A DNA stretch of 64,000 nt from Peronospora farinosa (lineage: Eukaryota; Oomycota; Peronosporomycetes; Peronosporales; Peronosporaceae): NCBI GenBank assembly GCA_947646735.1, contig CANTFK010000994.1, positions 124,001 through 188,000 of the forward strand, written 5' to 3'. Below, piece after piece: positions 54,065 through 63,595 of the stretch. Position 1 is the first letter of the stretch. Each line of letters starts with the position of its first letter. Below the pieces are notes generated by a model. The model saw only the letters and a program-made list of their open reading frames with translations. It made no database searches and had not been told where the DNA came from. Both the position numbers and the translations under genes were made by a program.

Positions 54065-54409
54065 CTAATTTAACATCTTCTCGACAGCCTCCATCAGCTG
54101 CACCGCATGCTTGGTCGGGTTGTACCATTGGCGAATCAAGACGTAGAACGCCTCCATCTGGCACTTCCTCGCGTCGTGGATCTCGTTACAACCAAGACAC
54201 TCAAATAAGAAGCGGTCGGTAAGTTGCCCCTTCTTTCCACATCGTTCGCATACTATTCGCTTCCAACATTTCAGGTCCCCATGCTTCTTGTATTCACAAT
54301 GGGTACACTTCATCAGTGGTACCTCTGGGCCCGGTCTTTGATCGGGGCCGTCCGACGCACATCTTTCCCGATCCGAATTCGGGTCCTGATGGTCTTGAGG
54401 TCCATCCAC
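54065..54409 (-). pseudogene. Element C nucleocapsid-like Cys-rich segment
   Basis: 114 codons with paired Cys motifs CTHCEYKKHGDLKCW, CERCGKKGQ and CLGCNEIHDARKC: a zinc-binding region expected at the end of gag. It ends at TAA 54065-54067, just upstream of the protease. Confidence 0.65.
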
Positions 54410-55490
54410 GTCCCGAGTCCTACCAGTGTGGGCTTTGGTCGCCGCCGCATAACTTCGTCTCAGGCCCCTCTCTTCCTCGGATCCACTGGAGCTATACTCT
54501 TGCTCACCTTCGGTTCCCGATGTAGCTTGGATGGATTGGACAGGACGTCTTGTTTTTTTTTGGTCTACTATCGGTTCGGGGGGAGGTCGGGGCCTTTTGA
54601 CGAAATTTGCTGGAACCGAGCAGGACCTTTCCGTGACGCGCCTTCGCTCGCTAGCGAGCTAGTAGAATTTCTTCCAGGTCATCTGCATCCGAAATTCTGA
54701 GCATGGTGAGCTGGTCCGCCAATTTGCGATCGTCCAAAGTTTTCACGTAATATTCCACATGTTTACATTTCACCTGAGGAAAGCCAGTCTTAATTATCAG
54801 TTTGTCCCTGATCCCTGCCGCATTTAAACGGTACAAATATTCCAGTGGTGACTAGTCGGATCTCTTCCTTGCGTGATAATACTGCCGGGCCACATACACA
54901 CCTAGACCGCAGAAGTGGGCTTGAAATTCTTGCAAAAGTAGCTCCCAGTCGCCACGTACCGTCCGACACATTTGTCGGTACCAATTTGAGCAGGACCCGT
55001 GAGAAGGCCCCCAAAAATAAGACATTTCTCACTGTCTGGTGTCTAGTCTCGGATAAACACAGTCTTCACTTTGGCGCTCCAGCGTCGGGCACGGTCATCA
55101 TCATGGTCCCTTCAGTTGAGTTTCTTTTAGTCCGATGAAGCCGACACTCGTATATGGGGAATAATCAAAATAGTAGTAAGGGCTTCACCTGCTGTAGCCT
55201 TGGCCACAGTCGCTCGCGCCGAGATAGCCGAAAACGTCAAATCATCCGGATCTTATTCTCCATAAGAAGACTCTGCCGACTCCATGTCCACATCCGGAAA
55301 TTCACGTGGTGATCTCAAGTGATCGGCTCTCTGGGAGGGCCCAGGGTAAAGTGGACCTCGGCCCCTCATGATCTGTACCCTGTCCGATGCGTTTCGGGTG
55401 GGTCCCTGCTCTTCCAGGAACTTGGGCATCGCCTTTTCGAAATATGACTGGAGCGCACCAGGGGGCCCTGCCTCAGGCTTTACATTCTGA

Positions 55491-56204
55491 TCAATTTATG
55501 TCCCCAGCAACCCTGGCTCCACTTTGCAACGGTACCCTGATCACATCTTCACGTACTTGTGGCTGGGCCCTCGGGATCGCTGCATCCATCTGTCCTGCTT
55601 CGCGAATCCGTGCTTCGAGCAAGGCTGCACCGGTTGGCCTCAGCTGCACCCGATCTACTGTATCCATTAGGGCCGAGACCGTAGACGAAATGGCCGACTC
55701 ATACTGGGACCTCGGTGATGATTCATCGTGGGAACATGCTGAAGAGCCTAGGCCAGGAACAGCTGCTGTGCCCACATGACGGGGTGCCTCCTTGTAGGGA
55801 ATCTCGCCCACTAACGCCTTGATATGACTTTGCAAGGCTACCAGGGTCTTCTTCAGGGTATCGAGTCCAAAATCAAAGAGGGCCTCAGCAATAAAATTTC
55901 CATCAGCCATCCCGGCTTCAAGAAGCAGGATCATCAAGGCCTTGAGGATCTCCAGGTCTGTCGTTGCGATGAGCAAGGCCGTTATCGGGCCATGTACCTG
56001 GTCTAGTAGCTTGACCTTGAGCGTATTCATTACCGGGTCCTTTCGCAAAAACGTCTCCAACTTACTCTGGTGATATGCTTCTTCCAGGTCCTCTTCCGTC
56101 CAGTCCCTACTAGCCTTACCTTGGGTTTCTCCCGACTCGCCCGTCGTGTCTCCGCCTGTTTGTGCCTTCAACTTGGTCTGCTTCTTTTTCTTGTTCTTGG
56201 GCAC
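55491..56204 (-). CDS. Element C gag-like protein
   Basis: 237 codons from an ATG. A Lys-rich start (PKNKKKKQTKLK) leads to helical, Leu-rich segments (MNTLKVKLLDQVHGPITALL, LEILKALMILLLEAGMADG) and a Glu/Ser/Arg-rich end. The position directly after the leader suggests matrix or capsid function. The capsid domain itself is not clearly recognisable. Confidence 0.55.
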   Translation of the reverse strand: MPKNKKKKQTKLKAQTGGDTTGESGETQGKASRDWTEEDLEEAYHQSKLETFLRKDPVMNTLKVKLLDQVHGPITALLIATTDLEILKALMILLLEAGMADGNFIAEALFDFGLDTLKKTLVALQSHIKALVGEIPYKEAPRHVGTAAVPGLGSSACSHDESSPRSQYESAISSTVSALMDTVDRVQLRPTGAALLEARIREAGQMDAAIPRAQPQVREDVIRVPLQSGARVAGDIN

Positions 56205-56225
56205 CGATTTTTCGTGAGTAGTGGC

Positions 56226-56558
56226 TTAAGAGACTTGTTTCAGGGTCTCTTTTTTGGCTTTCGCTGTCAAACTTGGGGCCTCTAGACCATAATATTTATT
56301 ATGGCCCACGTTGTCTTCTTTAACGAAGACAAAGTAGGGAGGATTTTGTGGTTTTTCTTCACATTCCACCTTAACCTCAATAGCAGAGCTCATCCTCGGG
56401 CTCTGCAGGTCTTCCAATCCTTTTTCCTTATTGATCACTGGCGATATGGGTTCCAGTGTCTTGTTCGTCCCTTGTTCCATCTTGACCGTTTCCTTTTCTT
56501 CTTCGTGGAACTCACGGTGAAATCCCGCGTCTCCCGAAGATCCGGGCACGCGCACCAT
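56226..56558 (-). CDS. Element C leader ORF starting at the primer-binding site
   Basis: Frame starting with an ATG (56558-56556) that overlaps the primer-binding site: MVRVPGSSGDAGF, then acidic and Lys-rich sequence to a TAA at 56226. It is in the same frame as the gag ORF, which starts 22 bp later. It could be the original N-terminus of gag, cut by one stop. Confidence 0.45.
   Translation of the reverse strand: MVRVPGSSGDAGFHREFHEEEKETVKMEQGTNKTLEPISPVINKEKGLEDLQSPRMSSAIEVKVECEEKPQNPPYFVFVKEDNVGHNKYYGLEAPSLTAKAKKETLKQVS
56540..56557 (-). other. Primer-binding site of element C
   Basis: Minus strand TGGTGCGCGTGCCCGGAT, one base inside the 5' LTR. Its complement ends ..GCGCACCA, the form of a mature tRNA 3' end. 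It confirms that the right LTR is the 5' one. The tRNA species was not assigned. Confidence 0.7.
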
Positions 56559-57593
56559 TGTGGTGGAGTGGATTCTCAAACGCCGTGAGAGATCCACAAA
56601 CACACACAGCGCCAGACTGCCGACTTAAAGAGGATAACCTTTCTAGAGATTTATACAGCAAGTGCAAGCAATTAAAGATGGGTACCCCGATACCGTGTCG
56701 CGTCAACCTTGGGTCTCACCTTGTGTACCCGTCTTCTTGACTGGTCTTTCTCCTCGCTAGATGCAGACGACTTATAGACTTGGTCCTTGTATGGAGGGGC
56801 TTGGGGGCTTACGAGTGGATATACTTCGCTCGGACCCGGGGGTTCTTGGGCTCAATCGACTGGGTCGAGAGAAATGCACCTGTGACTATGCACCCCTTTC
56901 GGTATCTAACGGTTTCTTGGTCTTTGGACCCCTTTCTCTTGTTCCCCGTAGGGAAACCGCTTCCTGTAGCGGGTCTTGAATGGGTACGAACCCACAGGCC
57001 AAAATACTTCCTGGGGTTCGTTCGAGCTTGAATCTTACCACACGACTGTCTTCAACGGGGGGGGAGGGCAAAATAATCCTTTATCCGGAACAGGTGGGTA
57101 GATCGAAACAAGTTCGCACTTGAGTCTTGACACCTCAGACCAACTATCCTGAGGTTCAACTTGCGTAGCTTGAGCCGTCTAACACCTACTGACGTCGGGG
57201 GCCAAAGGGTATCCCGCTCGGAAGAGTTGAGGTGACGGAGAAGAGCTTGGAGAGGGGCGCTAAGAGCTGCCACGTGTAATGCAAATCCGAATGTGTTTAT
57301 TTATCTTATACTTTGTATGCATTTTCTTGCCCAACCCTGACCCTTCGCTCTGGATATTGCCACGTGTCGACTCTTGGAGAAAGAACTGACTCCTTAGTAC
57401 CTGTACTTCTTGTAATCTTCGAGGTTCCGTGTGCCATTTTGCATTCTCGGGTATTGGGCCCTTGTACCCTGGATCCTGCTTACCTGGGCCCTAAGGCCTC
57501 AATTGGCTCTGCATTTCTGGGTCCTTATATTCTTAATGGTCGGGGCCTGGTGTGAGGATGTAGATTTGCGAGGCCGTGTTTAAAGTAAATAAA
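56559..57593 (-). repeat. 5' LTR of element C
   Basis: Starts TGTGGTGGAGTGGATTCTC. It is collinear with 45380-46335, with an extra segment at about 56626-56680 and a short insertion (GATCCTGCTTACCTGG) near 57472. The last shared bases are GGCCGTGTT (57572-57580). The true end is uncertain. Confidence 0.8.
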
Positions 57594-58073
57594 GGTACTT
57601 AAGAACTTGATGGTAAAATGTAAAGTGTTTACATATATGTCCTTAGTTCACAAAAAGATACCTCTTAGCCTATCTTTTTGTAAAAGCTTCAGCAATGACG
57701 TCAATCTATGATGCCATTCCGTGACGTCTTACGATGACTCACAAACACGGATACCTTACCGGCATGTGGGTACATCTTGAGGCTTCGTCTTGACAACAGT
57801 GTTGTGGTCACTCCCTCGGGTGAGTGACCGAAATTTTTATTGTTCCCTGTTTCAAATAGAAGTCAGTTGCCCACTGCGCACTAGAAGCTTGATAAGCTTC
57901 TGCGTGACGTAAGTGAGGAACCTCTTAGTTGTTCGTTGCGCGGACCGCTCTAAGCGGCCGGCAACAGTTTGGTTCGGCGTTTAAGTGGCAGACCTAAGGT
58001 ACCTCGTACCCATTTAGGGCTGCCCGTTAAGTATTCGATACTTAACGAACCGTGTAACTTTTAGCCCGTTACA
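57594..58073 (+). repeat. 3' LTR of element B, right piece
   Basis: Begins with GGTAC, the duplicated target, and contains CACTGCGCACTAGAAGCTTG and ATAAGCTTCTGCGT, shared with the 5' LTR of element B. It also carries an inverted repeat (CGTTAAGTAT/ATACTTAACG at 58025-58048) and ends GTGTAACTTTTAGCCCGTTACA, the inverse of the LTR start at 44833. Confidence 0.72.
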
Positions 58074-58510
58074 GAGAGATTCAGTCATATAAAGGTCATT
58101 GACGGCCTTTTCAGACGCATATTTATTCGTTGTTAGATTCGCGCCTTCGAAGCCCGAGCACCCAGGTCAACAGGAACAAAGCTAGTGAATCACCCATATG
58201 TTTTTTTGCCCCGAAACTATTGAAATTCGTATCCCTCAACGTGTGCAATACCATCATTCGCTTCAGCAAATCATCAAAAAGCCGTCCAAGTGGCGATCCT
58301 GGATTCCCAGATGTTACCTGAATGACTTTGGCTGATACTTGGCGATCCGCCAACGTAATATCGGCTGTTTATGAACACCAGCATTACGAAGCATTACAAG
58401 CTGTGCGAACGATGCCAATCCACACCACGTTCGTCGCCACACGCAACTTCTGCAAAACATCCCCGACTGTCGGCTGACAACAACTCACGTTCCTAAACCG
58501 GCTCCTTCTT
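58074..58510. other. Region between retroelement block and aminotransferase
   Basis: 437 bp. A minus-strand frame at 58123-58353 has coding-like composition (GRLFDDLLKRMMVLHTLRDT) but starts at TTG, not ATG. It may be an exon or a relic of a host gene cut by the retroelements. I do not recognise it. Confidence 0.3.
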
Positions 58511-59905
58511 TTAACTAGGTTTTTCCACCGCGGCGTCAGCTAGTTTTTCAAAGTCCTCGAGACAATTGTAAACGTGTGCTGAAAGACGCACGTACAATCG
58601 GCCATCGACACATTTGACAGGCACTTCAATGTGGTGAAGATAGTGAAGACTGTCCTGAACACGCTTGGCATCTGTCGATGTGGCCTTCGGGTTATCCTCA
58701 TCCACCACTACTCCACCACAAAGTCTACGTGAAGTCGGTAACTGCACGAGACGCATGGCATGCCATTTATGCTGAGAGAAATTGCGTTCCCGGGCGAGGT
58801 GATCAGTCATCTCCCATCGAGAGTACAACAACTCAGCAGCCTTCTGCGCCAATGTGTGCATGTATTTGCGAGTCTCATCGACACCTTGACGCTGCCAAAA
58901 GGCAAGACACTGAGGCAGTGCGAGCCACGCGCTGTAATCCTGTAAACCTGTCCACATAAAAGCACTCTGCATACCGTCGAAGAATCCATGCGAGATCACG
59001 CGAGGTCGAATAGGTGGCCCATTCGATTTCGCAACATGCAGGAAAGCAGCACCACGTGTCGAACAGAACCACTTGTGGCAGTTACCAACGTAGTAATCGG
59101 CACTTAAGTCATCGAGATCAAGAGGCAGGTTCAGCAACGCATGGGCTCCATCTATCAGCACGGGAATACCGCCATCTCGTGCGTGGCAGCGCTGCACAAT
59201 GTCTTTTACCGGCATGACCACGGCCGTGTTGGAAGTGATGTGGTCCACCACCACCAGCGTCACTCGCCGTCCAGAGGCTTGCACAGTCGTCAGAGCTGTC
59301 TCCAATCTTTGCAGCACCTTTTGGTCATCAAGAGACTCTTCCAAAGACAAGACTTCTTCATGTACATGCACCGATGTTGTCTTCTCTTCCAAAGCTTGCA
59401 GCATTTTCCGTACTGCGCCGTATCTCGTGCTAAAGAGCACCACCGTCTGCTGCTCTTTTCCTGTCAACACAGATGCTAGCACTGAATGAAGCCCCGCTGT
59501 TGCATTTGATAATAACATCAACTTTTCCGATTGAGAGACGCCAATAAATTTCGCAAGAGTTTTGATGACTCTCACAACCAATGGGAACAGCTCCCGATCA
59601 TTGAAATGTAACGGTTGAGCGTCTGCCTGAGCTCTCCAATGACGTTCCGCTTCGATTGCCACTTTAATAGGAGCACCGAACGCCCCGTGATTAAGATACG
59701 TCCACGTCTTCAGATCCAGTGCAAACAATGAACGATTTGAAGCATTCATGATAAAACTGTCCTGGAGCTGCAAACGCTGCGACGCAACTTCTGATTCAAA
59801 TACCATATTGCCATCTGATTCTGCATCATTCTGGGCAAATAAGAAGGCGGTAGACGGTGTGTGGAACGAGCCAAAAGCCTCGAAGCCCCCGGAAGAGGAG
59901 GCCAT
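58511..59905 (-). CDS. Class V PLP-dependent aminotransferase (isopenicillin-N-epimerase-like)
   Basis: 464 aa from ATG 59905, which has a strong start context (CACCATGG) and lies about 73 nt after an initiator. The frame is open further upstream to an ATG at 60067, which would add 54 Arg/Leu/Ser-rich residues, but that ATG lies before the proposed transcription start. Motifs: YLNHGAFGAPIKVAIEAERH (N-terminal), SNATAGLHSVLASVL (phosphate-binding), VLIDGAHALLNLPLDL (PLP-ring Asp, about D252) and GNCHKWFCSTRGAAFLHV (Schiff-base Lys, about K278). Family members are cysteine desulfurase-fold enzymes acting on amino acids. The exact substrate is unknown. Intact. Confidence 0.9.
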   Translation of the reverse strand: MASSSGGFEAFGSFHTPSTAFLFAQNDAESDGNMVFESEVASQRLQLQDSFIMNASNRSLFALDLKTWTYLNHGAFGAPIKVAIEAERHWRAQADAQPLHFNDRELFPLVVRVIKTLAKFIGVSQSEKLMLLSNATAGLHSVLASVLTGKEQQTVVLFSTRYGAVRKMLQALEEKTTSVHVHEEVLSLEESLDDQKVLQRLETALTTVQASGRRVTLVVVDHITSNTAVVMPVKDIVQRCHARDGGIPVLIDGAHALLNLPLDLDDLSADYYVGNCHKWFCSTRGAAFLHVAKSNGPPIRPRVISHGFFDGMQSAFMWTGLQDYSAWLALPQCLAFWQRQGVDETRKYMHTLAQKAAELLYSRWEMTDHLARERNFSQHKWHAMRLVQLPTSRRLCGGVVVDEDNPKATSTDAKRVQDSLHYLHHIEVPVKCVDGRLYVRLSAHVYNCLEDFEKLADAAVEKPS

Positions 59906-59973
59906 GGTGGATGTTGATTTAAATAGTCGATGCTGTAGCTTCTGGAGCGAGGTGAAAAGCGTGCAGTGGCTCA

Positions 59974-59980
59974 AAATGAA
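59974..59980 (-). promoter_or_regulatory. Oomycete-type initiator of the aminotransferase gene
   Basis: Minus strand TCATTTT fits YCAYTYY and places transcription start about 73 nt before ATG 59905, favouring the shorter protein. Motif match only. Confidence 0.45.
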
Positions 59981-61321
59981 GCGAGAGAATGGGAGAGTAG
60001 GTAAAACCGGTAGATAGGAATATCGAATGCGCAGTGAAGTGTGTGGAGGGGCACGCACGCAGCGCATGGCCTGCAAGGACCGGAGTCGATAAACTGAGTG
60101 ATAATGATTGGCTCAAAATACTTGATTGCGCTAATACATGATGGGAATGTATTTCAGGACATCTGTCAATCTGCATTCGTCAAGCAGCAGCCAACCGAGC
60201 AGCAAGTTTTGCGATAGAATTAATTTTGCTCATCAAAAAGGATGACAAAGAGATAAGTCTCATTGGCCACTTGTGGCATCCATATTTACCACGTTGACAA
60301 CCTTGCAACACAGCAACATGCATTCGACTGCGCTACCACGTACACCGAAGCATCCTTCATGCGCAAATATGAAATGTGAGCTTGACCATTTTTTTGGTTG
60401 TAGCGTAAATTCCTGAGGAATGAAAACGCCACATAGTTCACTTTAATCGGGATCATGAATTGAGTCATGTTTGGGATGCCGAATCACTTAAGTACTCTTC
60501 CGCCGAACTTTGGCTCTTCGGCTCCGATTGTTCCGCTGTGTTTAAGTTGCGGCTAAACAGTGACAACTAGATCGCTAGAAACCGATGGCAGCTGCAACAT
60601 GCGCCCCATTCGTCGGTTTCGACGACCAGGAGACGCAAGTTTCGCTAAGCCTCACTTTATTTGACATTGACTGTTTGAATGTTGACAGTTGATAACCTTT
60701 AGTTGCGTCTGCGAACGTGGATCATGATGTTCTCCTTTGATCACAAACGTTTGTCCTAGTTGTACTATTTTTATTGTTGGGCAGCTACCACCAGCAGGTA
60801 ATTTGGAGGGCAACCTCATCACGTGCATTGCGCAGCTAGAATGATGACAAAATGACGGGATTTTGTTTTTCTGTGGCTTTGACTAGCAGGAAAGATTTGC
60901 GATGATTTGAGCATGGCACGGTAGAAAAATTGGCCATCTCAGGCGCAGCGGTAAATTAGCTGCGCCCGATAACTGAAACAGCGATAAAAACGCCATGATT
61001 TTGAAATTAGATTGTATACAGACTGAGTAGAATTTAGTTTTTTATCGTTAGCGTTTCTCGTGAAGCCTCGCAACGTTTTTTCTGACGATCAGCAGCCGCG
61101 CAAATCCTATTTTAGTCATTCAGATTGGATTTGTGCAAATTTTCCTCGCTTTTTGTCAGTAATCACATCGCCAGCGACCAATCACATGATGACTTTCGTG
61201 TGACATACAGTATACGAGAGGGACGTTTGGCATGCCGCTTAACAATCACCACTTCTACTTGTTATTCCTATAAAAAGGTGCAAACTGAGAACGCAGGAAT
61301 CGCTCACGTAATATTCCGAGA
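59981..61321. other. Intergenic region between divergent genes
   Basis: About 1.3 kb between the aminotransferase and bZIP starts. No convincing gene, RNA or repeat. It contains the bZIP upstream region, with a T-rich stretch at 61030-61090. Confidence 0.5.
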
Positions 61322-62386
61322 ATGAATGTGACACCCATGTCGCTGCCATCGCTGCCGTCGCTTCGTTTTGAAGCCGTTAAGCCGTTGAATATGCACGGAT
61401 CCCTTCTGTCGCAGCTTCGTTCGAAGGAAGTATCTTCAGAGCACTACAACTCGTTGCCCGCTTTCTGCAAGCGGTCGTACGGGCGACGTGACAATGTCAT
61501 GTCTCCGCCCCGCCATAGCTTCGTATCCCCATTGCCGGAGCCGGAGCTGGCATGGCGTTCCATGTTGACAGTCGACCAGGTGGCGGCGATCGCCATTGCA
61601 CGGCAGGAAACAGGCTACGCACCGCTTGGTAGCAAGAGCAAGCTTGTATGGCCATCAAAGCATACTGACACCATCGTCACAACGACTGAAAACTGGAAAA
61701 AGACACGCAGGAAAGAGCAGTGCCGCATCAATCAGGCAAATTACCGGAAACGCAAACGTCAGCATGAACAGGAGGTCGCAGGTGAGATTAAGGTACTGGA
61801 ACAGGAACTTACGCGGCTGGAAACTCATCGTGTCTCGGGTTCACACGGCGGACAAACGAGCGCTATCGAGTCCATTGGCGACTTCTACTACGTTGCAGGA
61901 GTCGAGAGCGAACAGCCGAGACTTGATATGGGGACATTCCGGCTGGCAGACGGCAGCTCTCCAGCATTGCAATGCCTCTTGGATCTCCAGAGAGAAGAGT
62001 TCGAGTCGGTGGAATCCCTTATGCTGCATTGGCTTTACTACCGCAAACAGTTTCGAATCTTTCAGCTCTCGGTCAACTCGTGTGAACGCCTGGAAGCGGG
62101 CGACCACGTGATTATTAGGATCACCGGTCAGCTTCAGCTCGACGTCTACTACAACACGCAGAAGCAGGATGGAGACAACCGAGGTCACGGCGCGATCACG
62201 TGCCCTATCACTCAACAGTTCGAGTTCGAGACGGGTTGTCAAGTTATCACTCGGATCACCTCTGAGGTGGATCTTGTTGGTGGCGTCGCAGCTGCTCAAG
62301 TCGAAAGTGCCCCGGAAAACACACTGAGCGTCCTACGCTGCCTCTCCGAGGGCTTCACCTTGTCGAATTGTAACCATATCATGTAA
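61322..62386 (+). CDS. bZIP-like transcription factor with non-canonical basic region
   Basis: 354 aa, intronless. The basic region (about 127-148) reads KKTRRKEQCRINQANYRKRKR. It keeps the N-x7-[RK] spacing (N137, K145), but the usual Ala-Ala-x-x-[SC]-R core is replaced by QANYRKR, a form seen in oomycete bZIPs. A short leucine-type heptad follows (about 150-170, EIKVLEQELTRLE). The C-terminal about 160 residues form a separate alpha/beta domain (LDLQREEFESVESLMLHW, QLQLDVYYNTQ), perhaps a regulatory fold. Nuclear DNA-binding is inferred. Confidence 0.85.
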   Translation: MNVTPMSLPSLPSLRFEAVKPLNMHGSLLSQLRSKEVSSEHYNSLPAFCKRSYGRRDNVMSPPRHSFVSPLPEPELAWRSMLTVDQVAAIAIARQETGYAPLGSKSKLVWPSKHTDTIVTTTENWKKTRRKEQCRINQANYRKRKRQHEQEVAGEIKVLEQELTRLETHRVSGSHGGQTSAIESIGDFYYVAGVESEQPRLDMGTFRLADGSSPALQCLLDLQREEFESVESLMLHWLYYRKQFRIFQLSVNSCERLEAGDHVIIRITGQLQLDVYYNTQKQDGDNRGHGAITCPITQQFEFETGCQVITRITSEVDLVGGVAAAQVESAPENTLSVLRCLSEGFTLSNCNHIM

Positions 62387-62834
62387 ATCCTATAACGGCC
62401 TTTGGGTCTATTATGTAGAAAATGTTTATATGATAAACACAAAGGCTTGCAATAGGCAGAATTATTATTGATTCTACAGATGTTGATATCGCTAGATTCG
62501 AGGTTTTATTTTCGATTTGGCGTTATAGAACACTCGTTGACGCCTGTTTGGACCCACAATTTTAGGTAAATTACCAGTCTCCTTTTGCATTTGCTCACAT
62601 TACAGAAAAATCTGCCTACAGTGATATTGCCTTCCTTAACTGATAATTTAGAACAATTTCGATCTCACATACTCTAGATCCTTCTATAAGTAGTAGCTTA
62701 TCTTAACGAATAGATTCCTCTGGTATAAAAGGACTCACTTTTGACAAGTTTTCTCTGTATATGTTCACCACATTAACACGCCTCTTTCCAGAATTTTCGT
62801 TTTCATGTTTTAAAAGTCGTCACTTTACGAAATA
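62387..62834. other. Intergenic region
   Basis: 448 bp, AT-rich, between bZIP and the Hikeshi gene on the same strand. It holds the bZIP 3' UTR and the Hikeshi promoter. No gene is visible. Confidence 0.5.
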
Positions 62835-63578
62835 ATGGCAAACATTGTGCAGTTTGGGCTCGTAATTGCTGGACGCCCCGTTATTACCGACTTTCGGTGC
62901 GTGTGTTTTCGTTCAATACTGCTTCTTACACTGCCACATTGAGCTCATTAGCTCCTACATCTGATTCATTTACACTTTACAATCGTGTTTGTTTATTTGT
63001 TACAGAGAGATCGGTCCGGTCCACTACGTAGTGGACATTCTCGAGCCAACGCAGATTACGGACCTTACGTTTTTCTTGCTACCAAGTTCGCCCGTGCCTC
63101 CAGGCTTTGGAGGTATGTAGAATGTATCCATATGGCTAGCAATATGCAACAAAAAAGGAAACTAATTCTAGATCTGATTCTAAATCGAACTGTGTCAATA
63201 GCGGTGCTGTATTTTGCAGTGCCTGCCTTGCAAAATTGGCAATTACTAGGGACAGTGTTTGCTGAAAAGCCTAGTGCCATCTTTCGGACGTCGTGGCCGA
63301 CGCATCCGGACGTAGTGGGCCAGCCTTTGTTGCAACTTGGTGTGTCCATTGAAACTTTGGACAATGTTAAGAATCTGGGCATTGAAGCCAGTGGTTTGGA
63401 GGAACGCAAGGCATTTGCGCTGAAAATTGCTCAGGATTTATTTAACTACCTTAGCTCCTTCTCCACGAGTAATAGTCAAAGCTATATGACGATTCCGACA
63501 AATTTACTGGACAGGTGGATGGAGCGATTCGAAGCCAAGTACCGACGGGATCCAAATTTTATGATGAAAATGCAATAG
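62835..63578 (+). CDS. HIKESHI: Hikeshi homologue (OPI10/C11orf73, DUF775), Hsp70 nuclear import carrier
   Basis: Exons 62835-62896, 63006-63112 and 63202-63578 (introns of 109 and 89 nt, GT..CAG/TAG), 181 aa. The spliced protein starts MANIVQFGLVIAGRPVITDF and continues ITDLTFFLLPSSPVPPGFG, AVLYFAVP, WQLLGTVFAEKPSAIFRTSW, LLQLGVSIETLDNVKNL and ends LDRWMERFEAKYRRDPNFM. All of these align with the Hikeshi family (human 197 aa). It should carry Hsp70 into the nucleus under heat stress. An alternative frame at 62985 reading through intron 2 is not the real product. Confidence 0.93.
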
Positions 63579-63595
63579 AAGACAGAAATGTCGGT

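Larger units (their letters stand above)
45380..57593 (-). mobile_element. Ty3/Gypsy element C (dual RNase H), nested in element B 3' LTR
   Basis: About 12.2 kb on the minus strand. Order: 5' LTR (right, 57593-56559), primer-binding site, leader/gag, nucleocapsid, protease, RT, RNase H, second RNase H, integrase, chromodomain, antisense region, 3' LTR (left, about 46365-45380). GGTAC occurs on both outer flanks (45375-45379 and 57594-57598), a likely 5-bp target-site duplication. The outer ends of the two LTRs do not match perfectly: the right copy ends AAATAAA instead of CA, so the right border is uncertain. Pol has many frameshifts and stops. Confidence 0.85.
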
